Source of the DNA: Magnetococcales bacterium HCHbin5
GTDB lineage: Bacteria > Pseudomonadota > Magnetococcia > Magnetococcales > Magnetaquicoccaceae
Direction of reading: 5' to 3'
Assembly (NCBI GenBank): GCA_002753505.1
Contig: PEAG01000022.1
Location: forward strand, 1 to 46,325
Length of the DNA stretch: 46,325 nt
Part shown: positions 1 through 9,400 of the stretch, in pieces
How the letters are laid out: each line of letters begins with the position of its first letter
Position numbering within the stretch: position 1 is the first letter of the stretch
Translations under genes and position numbers: made by a program
The notes under the pieces: model-generated
Seen by the model: the letters and a program-made list of their open reading frames with translations, nothing else
The model's database searches: none
Told to the model about the DNA's origin: nothing

Positions 1-54
1 GGACACCCTGCGAGGCACACCGAGCTAACCATTGGAAACATTGTTGTTTTTAGA

Positions 55-81
55 CACAAAAAAGCCGCCCATGAAGGCGGC
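55..81 (-). terminator. Rho-independent terminator, minus strand
   Basis: A 6-bp GC stem (GCCGCC at 64-69, GGCGGC at 76-81) closes a 6-nt loop. Read on the minus strand it is followed directly by a run of T. It would stop transcripts coming from the right, the nearest being the Rpn-family gene. The 325 bp between the two hold no convincing gene. Confidence 0.7.
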
Positions 82-185
82 GAATTTGCAGAGAATAATT
101 TTAAAACTTAAATTGGTGGAGCGTTCGATACCGCTTTCGAACTATTCTCTGATTTTTTAGTGTGGTTAATTAGAGAAAAGGTTCG

Positions 186-212
186 GGTCTCGGACGGTTG
201 ACGAACGAGACC
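186..212. repeat. Perfect 7-bp inverted repeat
   Basis: GGTCTCG at 186-192 pairs with CGAGACC at 206-212 around a 13-nt loop. On the minus strand the stem is followed a few bases later by four T, so it may be a second weak terminator for the Rpn-family gene. Otherwise I see nothing recognisable in 82-407. Confidence 0.4.
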
Positions 213-407
213 TAAAAACGCACAACATACTGTATAACATGGTCTTTTGATCTCATTCCCCAGTGCTGCTCAGTGTGGTCTGTACCCAGTCTGGCACGGG
301 ACCGAATCGACACCGGTGGAGGAGGGGGCGCACACCCCATCACGTTCGCCAACATGAAGACACAAACACCTGATCGAGTGGCAAAAAGACCGCACCGAAA
401 ATTCCCA

Positions 408-1385
408 TCACGAGGGGTCCGAAAACACACTCTCAATCGAGGTGGCATCCAGTATCCGGAGACCCCATTCTTCCAACACCGTCGGTTCAGCTTTGGCGAT
501 TTTCTCACTGGCCCACGCGGGCAGGTCGCCAAATCGGCGTTGCAACTGACGGGTCAACATCGTGGCCTCTCCCTCTTGTCGGCCCTTTTGCTCACCTGCG
601 TACAACCATTCAGGTTTCCCTTTGGCGATAATATCCTGCGCAAATTGTGACATCATTTCGGCTTCCTCCTGCGGGTTGACGCGGCGCACGACCTGCCGCA
701 CATGTTCTTCATCCAGGTTCGGGAATGTCGTCAACAGATACAGCAGTACTGTCAGTAAAATTTCTGGGGCATCCACCAGAGCGGCAGCGATCTCCTCCAA
801 AGCATCCATCTGCGTCTGCGGGTCGCGAGTCCCGTATTTCAACGCCATCAGGCCGGCCCGCAAACGAGCATGCCGTGAGAGTTGTTCATTTGGGGTCAGT
901 CCCAAATCCACTACCGGGAATCGGAAATTCAACAGCCACGGGCGCAGGGCTTCATCCGCATCTACCAGGAACATAAATTCGTTGGGAATCCGCCATTCCT
1001 GCTGCCCATGGTAAAGGAGCAGTGGCAACACGGCTGGCAGCTTTCGCCATTGCGCATCCTCACGAGTTACCTGCTCCATGCAGGCGTACATGCCCCGGTG
1101 GAACTGCCAACCCACCCGTTCGTCTTCATAGCTCTTGTGTTCCAGTAAAGCGTAAAGCAACAGGGGTTTGCCGCTGATCGTCGCGGTCTGGAACAAGCGA
1201 TCCGAGTAATAGGGCCGCAACCGTTCCTCGACAAAAGAGCCTTCAACCAGTTGAGGCGGCTCGGGAACAAGAAGTCGCGACACCTCCGGCGGCAGACTCT
1301 CCCGCAGAAAGGCACCCGCCGTCTCCGGGTGAGACATCAGTGCCTTGAACAAGCGGTCATGGGGTTGGGCGATCTCGTCGTTCAT
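408..1385 (-). CDS. Rpn/YhgA-family recombination-promoting nuclease, putative transposase
   Basis: The 325-residue protein starts with the family's typical HDRLFKALMSHPE segment. It then has the PD-(D/E)XK-like pair of motifs YSDRLF and LLEHKS (about residues 78-110), expected to carry the catalytic acidic and lysine residues. The C-terminus (about 265-325) has the repeated family signature of an RRFG helix followed by LEEWGLRILDATSIESVF. Family members are DNA endonucleases that promote RecA-independent recombination and often occur in many copies per genome. The length is normal for the family and no frameshift is seen. The gene stands alone, with relic genes upstream and terminator-like hairpins downstream. 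The family is fairly certain; the cellular role is not. Confidence 0.85.
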   Translation of the reverse strand: MNDEIAQPHDRLFKALMSHPETAGAFLRESLPPEVSRLLVPEPPQLVEGSFVEERLRPYYSDRLFQTATISGKPLLLYALLEHKSYEDERVGWQFHRGMYACMEQVTREDAQWRKLPAVLPLLLYHGQQEWRIPNEFMFLVDADEALRPWLLNFRFPVVDLGLTPNEQLSRHARLRAGLMALKYGTRDPQTQMDALEEIAAALVDAPEILLTVLLYLLTTFPNLDEEHVRQVVRRVNPQEEAEMMSQFAQDIIAKGKPEWLYAGEQKGRQEGEATMLTRQLQRRFGDLPAWASEKIAKAEPTVLEEWGLRILDATSIESVFSDPS

Positions 1386-1428
1386 GCGGCAAGCATATCA
1401 GGTTCGCTTGCACAAGTCATCACTCTGA

Positions 1429-1761
1429 TCACAAAGTAACCCGTACCACCACCTCTCCCAGCAGGCGGACATGCTCTCGCAGGGAGTGCTCAACTGCCCT
1501 TGCAATGGAATCTGCCACATGAACCGGCAGGTTGGGATCAACGGCAATGGCGACATCGCTGTAGACTTTGTGACCAACCCACCGTGCCCGCACCGTGCGT
1601 ACCGCCCGCACCCCGGCAACATGACTGGGGGCGTGGGCAATCTCGTCCAAGATTTCCGGTTCAATACCGTCGATCAGGCGATGCCAGACCGCCTTGGCGG
1701 CATCCTTGACGATAAACAGAATGGCTATGGTGATACCAATGCCGACGATAGGGTCCACCAA
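1429..1761 (-). pseudogene. Cation diffusion facilitator (CDF) transporter, C-terminal relic
   Basis: The 110 residues match only the last transmembrane segment (VDPIVGIGITIAILFIV) and the cytoplasmic C-terminal domain of CDF metal/proton antiporters, with the usual VRTVRARWVGHKVYSDVAI-like strand. A complete CDF protein is about 300 residues, so roughly the first two thirds are missing. Homology seems to begin near 1790, just upstream of the first usable start codon, in a frame interrupted by a stop. There the sequence switches to the DsbB-like gene in another frame, which indicates a deletion junction. It has no metal-site-bearing membrane domain and cannot be a transporter by itself. Confidence 0.75.
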
Positions 1762-2017
1762 GGGATAACCATCCCATCCCCGTCAAAACACCGGTATATC
1801 GTACCACTTTTGGATCATAAGGAAACAGACCGACCGCCAATATGAACGTCAGTGGATACAGGGCGATGCGTTGATACCAGCACAGGATGCAGACCGGAAC
1901 CCCCATGACTTCACTAAAAAAGAGGCTGCCGAGGGTAGCACTGGCAACCACAATCCAGGCAACGAAGATCAGCATCCACCCTGGAGGAGTGTCCTTGGAA
2001 GAGGTTGGATCGTTCAT
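1661..2017 (-). pseudogene. DsbB/BdbC-like disulfide bond formation protein, truncated
   Basis: The first 75-80 residues look like a small BdbC-type DsbB: a membrane segment at about 14-34, then the quinone-side CxxC motif CILCWYQR (Cys43, Cys46) and a second membrane segment. After about residue 80 the frame runs out of phase over the CDF relic, and the residues are Arg/His-rich nonsense. Membrane helices 3-4 and the second cysteine pair, needed to oxidise a partner thioredoxin-like protein, are therefore lost. The start ATG is preceded by AAAGGGTGATGT and lies just after the stop of the ATPase relic, so the three relics read as one former operon. Confidence 0.7.
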
Positions 2018-2020
2018 ACA

Positions 2021-2164
2021 TCACCCTTTGAATCTCAGCAAACGTCGCCCGTTGAAGATCACCAGCAGGCTGGCACCCATGTCGGCCAGACCGGCCTGAA
2101 TAGTGACCGGTGCCACGGCTTTGTCCTGGGGGCTGGGGCACTCCTGTGGTAAGTGGTTTACCAA
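2021..2164 (-). pseudogene. P1B-type metal ATPase, C-terminal relic
   Basis: This 47-codon frame is open from a TTG at 2164 to the stop at 2021. Its last 27 residues (ADMGASLLVIFNGRRLLRF and flanks) match the final transmembrane helix of Cd/Zn/Pb/Cu-exporting P-type ATPases, which typically end ADMGTSLLVTLNGLRLLR. All phosphorylation, actuator and metal-site domains are absent. The fragment lies directly downstream of a promoter of the type that normally drives cadA/pbrA. I infer a large internal deletion of the ATPase gene that left the promoter and the 3' end. Confidence 0.65.
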
Positions 2165-2184
2165 TCCGGGCGATGGTATGTACT

Positions 2185-2215
2185 ATCAAACACCCTGTAG
2201 CAACTACGGAGTCAA
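2185..2215 (-). promoter_or_regulatory. CadR/PbrR-type MerR operator-promoter
   Basis: On the minus strand TTGACT (2215-2210) and TTTGAT (2190-2185) are separated by 19 bp. This over-long spacer is characteristic of MerR-activated promoters. The spacer holds the imperfect dyad ACTCCGTAG-TTG-CTACAGGGT, close to the known pbr/cad operator consensus. It faces away from merR into the ATPase relic and probably also represses or autoregulates merR. Confidence 0.8.
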
Positions 2216-2236
2216 GATTTTTTTCAGGAGGGAATC

Positions 2237-2671
2237 ATGCGCATTGGCGAATTGGCCAAACGAGTGGGTTGTGACGTGGAAACCGCACGTTACTATGAGC
2301 GAGAGGGGTTGCTTGCGGAACCGGAGCGGGACAGTTCCGGTTACCGGAGTTATGGGGCATCCCACCTGGAGACCTTGCAGTTTATCCGACACGGTCGCTC
2401 CCTGGGGATGAAACTGGTCGAGATCCGGCAGTTGTTGGACTTTCGCCATCACCCGGACGGAGATTGTTCGGGAGTGAACGCTCTGCTTGATGTGCAGATC
2501 GTCCGGGTGGAGGAGCAGATTGCAGCCATGGGTACGCTCAAGGAGCAACTGATTGCCCTGCGCGGAGAGTGCGAACAACGACAGACCAACCGGGGATGTG
2601 GCATCATGCGTTCCCTCAGCCAGGCGACCCAGGGCGGGAAATGTTCCTGTCACAGGATGGAATCACGGTGA
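2237..2671 (+). CDS. MerR-family heavy-metal regulator (CadR/PbrR type)
   Basis: This 144-residue transcription factor has an N-terminal winged helix-turn-helix (IGELAKRVGCDVETARYYER) and a long dimerisation helix at about 75-115. Cysteines at 77, 112 and 121 match the positions used by Cd(II)/Pb(II) sensors, and a CSCH tail (136-139) adds further ligands. The start follows a strong AGGAGG. A 19-bp-spaced promoter of the matching class lies immediately upstream on the opposite strand. Its former target, a P-type ATPase gene, is now only a relic, so the regulator may act on other loci or be redundant. It converges tightly with the kinase gene, whose stop is 4 bp away. The metal cannot be settled from sequence; Cd/Pb/Zn are most likely. 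Confidence 0.88.
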   Translation: MRIGELAKRVGCDVETARYYEREGLLAEPERDSSGYRSYGASHLETLQFIRHGRSLGMKLVEIRQLLDFRHHPDGDCSGVNALLDVQIVRVEEQIAAMGTLKEQLIALRGECEQRQTNRGCGIMRSLSQATQGGKCSCHRMESR

Positions 2672-2675
2672 TGGG

Positions 2676-4067
2676 TCACGCCACCCACGGCAACGTAACA
2701 CGGACGATAAACCCGCCTTCTTCCGGTCGATGGAACACGACTTGCCCACCATGGTCGCGGATAACGGCGCGTGCCACGCTCAACCCCAGACCCGCACCCG
2801 GTCGACTTCTGGCCGCATCCAGACGATAGAACGGCTTGAACACGTTTTCCCATTCGCTTTCCGGGATGCCCTCTCCTGGATCATATACATCAATCACCAC
2901 GCACCCGTCACCCATATTCAGATCGACCCGTGCCATTTCCCCATGTCGCACCGCATTGATAATGAGGTTGGTCAGAGCGCGCTTCATGGCCAGAGGACGG
3001 CAGTTATAGGGCAGGCGGTCCCATTCGTTTCGGGTGATATCCATCCCCTGGTCTTGCAGATCGTCGCAGATAGTGGCCAACAGTCCGGCCAGGTTGACCC
3101 GTCGGCGTGCTTCGACGTCGTCAGCGGCATTCTTGGAAAAATCGAGGGTGGCGGATAACATGGCGTCCATTTCATCCACGCTGGCTGCCATCTTTTCCCG
3201 ATCCTCTTCGGGGTGGATAAATTCCAACCGCAACCGCAACTGTGTCAGTGGGGTGCGCAGATCATGGGAAATAGCGGCGATCATACGGGTGCGCTCTTCG
3301 ACAAATTCCCGGATGCTACAGTTCATGGCGTTGAACGCCCGCGCCACTTTCCGGGTCTCCATGGCCCCCTCTTCAGGCAGGGGAGTGGCGTAAATATCCC
3401 GGCCAAAGGTCTCTGCCGCCCGAACGATCTGCTCCAGGGGGGAGGTCATGCGGCGTACCGCCAGCCACGAAAAAAGCAACACCGCGCCACCCATGAGGGA
3501 AACCGAAAGTGTGGCATGACGAAACAGAGGGACGTGATTGACGGTCGGTTGGGTGGTAAACACCACCCGATGTCCGTCGGGCATGACGACGACCATGCGC
3601 ATCTCCTGATCCATCGCCGTGCCGTGCATCCAGCGGATGATCCCGGTTTCGATCATAAACCACAACCGGTGCCACTCCCCGCCGTCATGGTCCCAATGGG
3701 GTGCCGTGCTGTTCACTGCCAGCACCCGAACCTGCGAACGGTTGATCAAGGCTTCCAAATGGCGACGTGCCTTTTCGTCCCCGCTTACGGTGGGGGCCAA
3801 GCTGTTTTCTTCTCCGTGATGAAAATGGACATCGGGCATGGCGTCGTTCAAGGCAGCGATCATCACCTCATGATATTCTCTGGGTGTGTCTACCAGCATA
3901 CGGGAGATGGAGGCCACCTTTTCCAGGAGACGGCTTTCGTCGGTCAACACGACCGTTTCCAGTTTTTCACTGGTGAAGACCAGGATACTCAAGACGTGAA
4001 ACAGCATCAACCCAGCCAGAAGGATGGCCATGGTTTGTCCAGCGAGACTTTTGAAAAGGTGTGTCAT
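2676..4067 (-). CDS. Sensor histidine kinase of the metal-efflux two-component system
   Basis: This inner-membrane kinase of 463 residues has a membrane helix at about 12-31 and a periplasmic sensor region at about 35-183. It then has a second helix at about 186-204, a HAMP linker, the HisKA box with His268 (SHDLRTPLTQ), an N box with Asn371, a DPGEGIP G1 box, FYRLDA and GAGLGLSVA. The sensor region is rich in histidine and acidic residues (VHFHHGEE, HWDHDGGEWH), suggesting metal binding. The start chosen overlaps the regulator stop as ATGA; an upstream in-frame start would intrude into the regulator gene. The general architecture is EnvZ-like. The gene order, divergent from an RND pump, supports a CusS/CzcS-like role, which is inference. 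Confidence 0.88.
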   Translation of the reverse strand: MTHLFKSLAGQTMAILLAGLMLFHVLSILVFTSEKLETVVLTDESRLLEKVASISRMLVDTPREYHEVMIAALNDAMPDVHFHHGEENSLAPTVSGDEKARRHLEALINRSQVRVLAVNSTAPHWDHDGGEWHRLWFMIETGIIRWMHGTAMDQEMRMVVVMPDGHRVVFTTQPTVNHVPLFRHATLSVSLMGGAVLLFSWLAVRRMTSPLEQIVRAAETFGRDIYATPLPEEGAMETRKVARAFNAMNCSIREFVEERTRMIAAISHDLRTPLTQLRLRLEFIHPEEDREKMAASVDEMDAMLSATLDFSKNAADDVEARRRVNLAGLLATICDDLQDQGMDITRNEWDRLPYNCRPLAMKRALTNLIINAVRHGEMARVDLNMGDGCVVIDVYDPGEGIPESEWENVFKPFYRLDAARSRPGAGLGLSVARAVIRDHGGQVVFHRPEEGGFIVRVTLPWVA

Positions 4068-4774
4068 CGTGCCCTCGTCACGTTGGGCGTGAACAGGTAA
4101 CCGCTGCCCCAAACCGTCTTGATCAGTTCTGGGGCACGGGGATCGATCTCAATCTTGCGACGCAGGCGCATTACCTGGGTATCGATGCTGCGGTCGAAGA
4201 TTTGGGTCGTCGCTCCCCAGGCCAGATCCAGCAACCGTTCCCGATCCAGTGTTCGTTGCGGATTCTGGACAAAGGCCATGAGCAGATCGAACTCTCCCGC
4301 ACTCAAGGGCTCGATGGTCCCCTTGGTATCCACCAGTTCCCGACGGTCGACGTAAAGTTTCCAACCAGCAAAGGAGAAAACTGTCTCCTTGCCGGTCACA
4401 CTCCCCTGGGTTCGGCGCAGGACCGCCCGGATGCGTGCCAGGAGTTCGCCAGGATCGAAAGGTTTGGTCAGATAATCGTCAGCCCCTGCGTCCAGTCCGG
4501 TGATCCGGTCACCATGTTCTCCCAGAGCAGTGAGCATGATCACCGGCAGCGACAATGTCTGACGCAATCGGCGGCACAGCGTAATACCGCCTTCGCCAGG
4601 CAGCATCAGATCCAACACGAGCAGGTCAATCTCTTTCTCTGCCAGAACAATGAACAGTTGACGGCCATCGCCCAGGGTAGTGACCGTCATTCCTTGCTCG
4701 CGCAGATATCGCGCCAGCAGTTCACGAATTTCCCGATTATCGTCCACCACCAGAATGTGCAGAGGTTTGTTCAT
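4064..4774 (-). CDS. OmpR/PhoB-family response regulator
   Basis: The 236-residue protein has a receiver domain with acidic pocket Asp11/Asp12, phosphoacceptor Asp55 (LLVLDLMLPG), the conserved LTAL threonine and Lys104 (YLTKPF). A C-terminal winged helix follows, with the typical RTLDRERLLDLAWG and RSIDTQVMRLRRK segments. A strong AAGGAGG precedes the ATG. It is cotranscribed with the kinase through an ATGA overlap and divergent from the adaptor gene. It probably binds the direct-repeat element at about 4831-4853 and its copy near 9615, controlling both efflux units. Confidence 0.92.
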   Translation of the reverse strand: MNKPLHILVVDDNREIRELLARYLREQGMTVTTLGDGRQLFIVLAEKEIDLLVLDLMLPGEGGITLCRRLRQTLSLPVIMLTALGEHGDRITGLDAGADDYLTKPFDPGELLARIRAVLRRTQGSVTGKETVFSFAGWKLYVDRRELVDTKGTIEPLSAGEFDLLMAFVQNPQRTLDRERLLDLAWGATTQIFDRSIDTQVMRLRRKIEIDPRAPELIKTVWGSGYLFTPNVTRAR

Positions 4775-4830
4775 GACGATCAGCCTCCTTGGAGGAAAGA
4801 TCCCCCGATTAAATTTTTAAGATCTATTTC

Positions 4831-4853
4831 TTTGCCATACTTTTGTGACAATT
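4831..4853. promoter_or_regulatory. Putative response-regulator box, copy 1
   Basis: The 18 bases CATACTTTTGTGACAATT at 4836-4853 recur exactly at 9615-9632 upstream of the second efflux unit. With the preceding TTTGC the site reads as two half-sites (TGCCATA, TGTGACA) about 11 bp apart, the usual spacing for OmpR-family dimers. It sits in the 132-bp divergent region between the regulator and the adaptor genes. I could not place a convincing -10/-35 pair. Confidence 0.6.
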
Positions 4854-4906
4854 CCATGGTACACAGGAGGATCGGTACAGCCTCCAGCTAAAGGAATGTC
4901 CAACCC

Positions 4907-6439
4907 ATGCGCTTTGCATCGACACTCATAGTATGGTTTTTGTTGGTCCTGGCAAGTCCCGGCGTTGCCCATGCCCATGGTGGAGAGGATCATGGTGATG
5001 CTGCGGTGCCACGCGATCACACCTTGCCGGTTGCTCCTGGACACGGCGCAGCGGGCGATCTGTTTGAAGCCGTCGTCACTCCCTTGCCGGACAGGAAAGG
5101 GGTGTCGATCCACCTGTCCGACCTGGAAAACAATGCACCGGTGAAAAATGCAACCATCGAGGCGGAAATGGCTGGATCATCGCCGTGGCGGGGTACGGCA
5201 TCGCCCACCCGCGCAACAGGGATTTATGAACTGCCACTTCCCCGACCGGATGGAGCCTTTGACCTGACCCTCACCGTGACCACCGGGGAGAAAAACGACC
5301 TGATTCTGATCTCCGTGCCTGCACCCGCCACTATGGCGACGGCGGTGGAAAAACCGTCCATCAGACTCCCTGTCCAGATAGAACACGTCCTCTTTGTGGC
5401 GGGCATCGTCCTCTCTGGCGTTCTTGGCTACCTCCTGGGACACACCGGGGGCAGGAAAAGCCTGCTGCCCGTGTTGCTGATCGGAGTCATGCTCTCCCTG
5501 GGGGTCGAGCAGGCGTTCGCCCATGGTGGCGAGGATCATGGCGGCGCGCAACCAACCGAGGGGCAACGCTCTGCCAGTGGCGAGACCTCTTTGCCCAAGG
5601 CTACCCAGTTTCTTCTGGGTATTCGTACCCTGCCGGTTGGACCACAGGTGGCGGCTACCACGGTGCGATTGGTGGGCAAGGTGATCCCTGATCCGTCTGC
5701 CTATGCCCGGGTGCAGCCCTCCATGACTGCCCGCATCAGCCACGACCCCAATTTTCCTGTGCCGGTTAGCGGACAGCAGGTCAAACGGGGACAGCCCCTG
5801 GCTGCCCTGGACCCCAATCTTTCTGCCAACGAAAAGTTGGGACGGCAAACCGCCTTGCTACGCGCCCAGAATAGCGACTCAACCTTGGGTAGGGAGCTGC
5901 TCCTCGCCCCCATTGACGGTGTGGTCACTGACGTGCATATCGTGCCAGGGGAAGTGGTGACCGAGCAGACCATGTTGGCAGAGATTATCCAGCCGGAACG
6001 TCTGTGGGTGGAAGCCGTACTTTTCGATCTCCCTCTCGCCGAGCGGATCACTGGAGCCATGGCCGAAACCCGTCTGCTACCAGGAAAACGCTTTCGTCTG
6101 AAGCTGATGGGGACAAGTCCCAAACTGAGTGCGGAGGATCATGGGCTGCACCTCCTGTTCGCGGTGGAGAAAACCCTGGGCGCGTTGCGCCTGGGAATTC
6201 CCCTGGATGTGTACGCCGAACTGGAAACCGTGTCCATGCCTCTCGCCATTCCCCGCGAGGCCCTGCTGGAAAAAGGGGGACAGCCCGTCGTTTGGATCAA
6301 AACCGCACCGGAACAGTTTACGACCAGGGCGGTGATGACCGGACGCCAGGCGGGCACCTGGACAGAAATTCTCTCCGGCCTACAGGCGGGCGACAAGGTG
6401 GTGGTTCAGGGTCAACGTCAACTGGCCTCCATTCGGTGA
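4907..6439 (+). CDS. RND efflux periplasmic adaptor with extra N-terminal domain
   Basis: The 510-residue protein has a signal peptide (1-23) and a His/Asp segment HGGEDHGD. A predicted beta-sandwich-like domain follows at about 50-140, then one or two membrane helices at about 158-204, and a second HGGEDHGG segment at 207-213. The adaptor proper starts at about 230: barrel and lipoyl halves around residues 260-300 and 330-370 (APIDGVVTDVHIVPGEVV), then the beta-barrel and membrane-proximal domains to 510. The segment between the lipoyl halves is only about 25-30 residues, so the long alpha-hairpin that meets TolC in other adaptors is nearly absent. It is followed after 6 bp by the pump gene and must form the CzcB/CusB-like partner of that pump. 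Family assignment is good; the metal is not shown by the sequence. Confidence 0.85.
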   Translation: MRFASTLIVWFLLVLASPGVAHAHGGEDHGDAAVPRDHTLPVAPGHGAAGDLFEAVVTPLPDRKGVSIHLSDLENNAPVKNATIEAEMAGSSPWRGTASPTRATGIYELPLPRPDGAFDLTLTVTTGEKNDLILISVPAPATMATAVEKPSIRLPVQIEHVLFVAGIVLSGVLGYLLGHTGGRKSLLPVLLIGVMLSLGVEQAFAHGGEDHGGAQPTEGQRSASGETSLPKATQFLLGIRTLPVGPQVAATTVRLVGKVIPDPSAYARVQPSMTARISHDPNFPVPVSGQQVKRGQPLAALDPNLSANEKLGRQTALLRAQNSDSTLGRELLLAPIDGVVTDVHIVPGEVVTEQTMLAEIIQPERLWVEAVLFDLPLAERITGAMAETRLLPGKRFRLKLMGTSPKLSAEDHGLHLLFAVEKTLGALRLGIPLDVYAELETVSMPLAIPREALLEKGGQPVVWIKTAPEQFTTRAVMTGRQAGTWTEILSGLQAGDKVVVQGQRQLASIR

Positions 6440-6445
6440 CCGGCC

Positions 6446-9400
6446 ATGTTTGATCGCATTATCTGGTTTTCCTTGAAACAGCGGCTGTTTGTCGTCATTG
6501 TCTCCCTGCTTCTGCTGATTTATGGGGGGTGGCTGGTAAGTCGATTGCCGGTGGATGTCTTTCCCGACCTCAATCGTCCCACGGTCACCCTCATGACCGA
6601 AGCTCCCGGCTTGGCTCCCGAAGAGGTGGAATCCCTGGTGACCGTGCGCCTGGAGAGTGCCATGAACGGCATTCCTGGGGTAAACCGGGTGCGCAGCAGC
6701 TCCGGCGTGGGGCTGTCCGTCGTCTATGTAGAGTTTGAATGGGGAGGCGACATTTACCGCAACCGCCAGATGGTGGCGGAAAAACTGGTGACCGTCGCCG
6801 AGAGCATGCCCCGCAACATTGTGCCATCCATGGGACCGGTAAGTTCCATCATGGGGGAAATCATGCTGGTCGGCCTGTCACGCCAGGATGCCACGGTTTC
6901 TCCCATGGCTTTGCGCACCCTGGCGGATTGGACGTTGCGTCCGCAATTGATGGGCATTCCCGGTGTCGCCCAGGTCATTCCCATTGGTGGTGAGGTCAAG
7001 CAATATCAGGTGCTGATTTCGCCTACCCAATTGCAGGCGGCAGGCGTTGGCTTTGAGGAGATCGAAAAGGCCCTGGAGGGGTTTGCCAAGAACACCACCG
7101 GCGGTTTTCTCGATCAACGTGGTCAGGAATTTTTAATCCGCAACATGGGGCAGACTACCAATCTGGACGATCTGAAACGGACCGTGGTAGCCAACCGCAA
7201 GGAGGCTGTTGTCACCCTGGAGCAGGTGGCCGAGGTGCGGGTTGGTGCGGGCGTCAAGCGAGGCGATGCCAGCATTGATGGACAAGCCGCCGTGATCCTG
7301 GCCGTACAGAAACAACCGGGAGCCAATACCGTCTCTTTGACCCGCCGGATCGAACAGGTACTGGCCGAACTGCAACGCACCCTACCCGCCGGAGTAAAGG
7401 CCGACCGCATCCTCTTCAAACAGGCCGATTTTATTGAACGGGCCATCGCCAATGTGGAAGAGGCCTTGCGAGACGGCTCCCTCCTGGTCACGGTGCTGCT
7501 CTTCCTGTTCCTGATGAACCTCTCCACCACCTTTATCAGCCTTACCGCCATTCCTCTCTCTCTGGTAGTCACTGCCCTGGTTTTCCAATGGTTTGGGCTT
7601 TCCATCAACACCATGACCCTGGGAGGGTTGGCGGTGGCCATCGGTGAACTGGTGGACGATGCTGTGGTCGATGTGGAAAACATTTTACGCCGCCTGCGGG
7701 AAAACGCCGCACTGCCCCAACCGCGTTCTGTGCTCCAGGTGGTACGCGCTGCCTCCAACGAGGTGCGCAACTCCATCGTCTATGCCACCCTGGTGGTGGT
7801 ACTGGTGTTTATTCCCCTGTTTGCCCTAAGCGGTATCGAAGGACGCCTGTTCACGCCCCTGGGGGTGGCCTATATTGTTTCCATCCTGGCCTCTTTGCTG
7901 GTCTCTCTGACCTTGACCCCGGTACTTTGCTGCTATCTGTTGCCTCGCACCAAGGTTATGGCACACGGGGATTCCTGGTTGGTGCGTTCTCTCAAGGCGG
8001 GAGACCGCCGCCTCTTGTATTGGTCCTTCGATCATCCCCGTCCAGTGATCGGCATGGCTCTGCTGCTGGTGGTACTGGCCGGGGCTTCCATCCCCTGGTT
8101 GGGGCGCACCTTTCTGCCCGCCTTCAACGAAGGGACGGTGACCATCAGCCTGATCCTGCCGCCGGGCACCTCTTTGTCCGAATCCAACCGCATCGGCACA
8201 TTGGCGGAACAACAGATCAGGAGCGTGCCAGAGGTGATCTCCACAGGCCGCCGTACCGGACGCGCCGAGTTGGACGAACACGCGGAAGGGGTCCATTTTT
8301 CCGAAATTGACGTCGATCTCCAACCCTCGGAACGGAGACGAGAAGCGATTTTGGGAGATCTGCGCCGTCTGCTCACCGTCATTCCTGGCGCAGCGATCAA
8401 TGTGGGCCAGCCTATCTCCCACCGTTTGGATCATCTGTTGTCCGGCGTGCGGGCGGAGATTGCCATCAAGATTTTCGGAGAGGATCTGGATACCTTGCGC
8501 GCCAAGGCCGAGGAGGTCCGCTCACGCATTACCTCCGTGCCCGGTCTGGCCGATCTCCAGATCGAGAAGCAGGTACTCATTCCTCAGGTGCGCATCCGCC
8601 TGGATCGGGGGGAGGCCCTCAAGTATGGACTCTCCCTCAATCAATTGTCCGAGACCTTGCAAGCCGCCCTTCAGGGCAAGGTGGTCTCCCAGATCCTGGA
8701 CGGACAGCGCACCTTTGATGTGGTGGTGCGCCTGGCCGAAGAGTGGCGTACCGAGAGCGGCGATTTCGGGGAGATCCTCATCGACACCCCCAGGGGCAAG
8801 ATCCCATTGAAACTGGTCGCCCAGGTCGAAGAGACCAGCGGTCCTAACCTGATCAACCGAGACAATATGCGGCGGCGCATCGTGGTGCTGGCCAACACCC
8901 AGGGCCGCGATGTGGGCGCAGTCGTGACCGATCTCCAGCAACGACTCTCTGCCATGGTACTGCCAGTCGGATACCACCTCTCTTACGAAGGGCAATTTCG
9001 CAGCCAACAGGAGGCCACCCGGTTGATCTCTCTGCTGGCGATCTTCTCGCTGGCCGGCATCTTTCTGGTACTCTACAGCCATTTTCGCTCTGTCGTGCTG
9101 GCCCTGGTGATCATGGCCAACATTCCCATGGCCCTGGTGGGCAGTGTGGCCGCCTTGTGGCTGGCCGGACAATCCCTGTCTGTGGCCAGTCTGGTGGGAT
9201 TTATCACCTTGACCGGCATCGCAGCCCGCAATGGCATTCTCAAAATCTCCCACTACCTCCATCTCGTCGCCCAGGAAGGGGAACCGTTCGGGCGGGAGAT
9301 GATTGTGCGCGGCTCTCTGGAACGGCTTACTCCGGTGCTGATGACTGCCCTGGTGGCAGCCCTGGCTCTCATCCCGCTGATGTTGGATGCGGATGCGGCA

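Noticed and set aside
111-165. tRNA-like TTCGA motif pair and CCACCA-like end
   Set aside because: The two TTCGA/TCGAA elements form only short inverted repeats; no acceptor stem, anticodon arm or D arm fits on either strand.
3213-4100. Long plus-strand open frame opposite the kinase gene
   Set aside because: It is the antisense shadow of the kinase, has no ribosome binding site and its composition lacks domain features.
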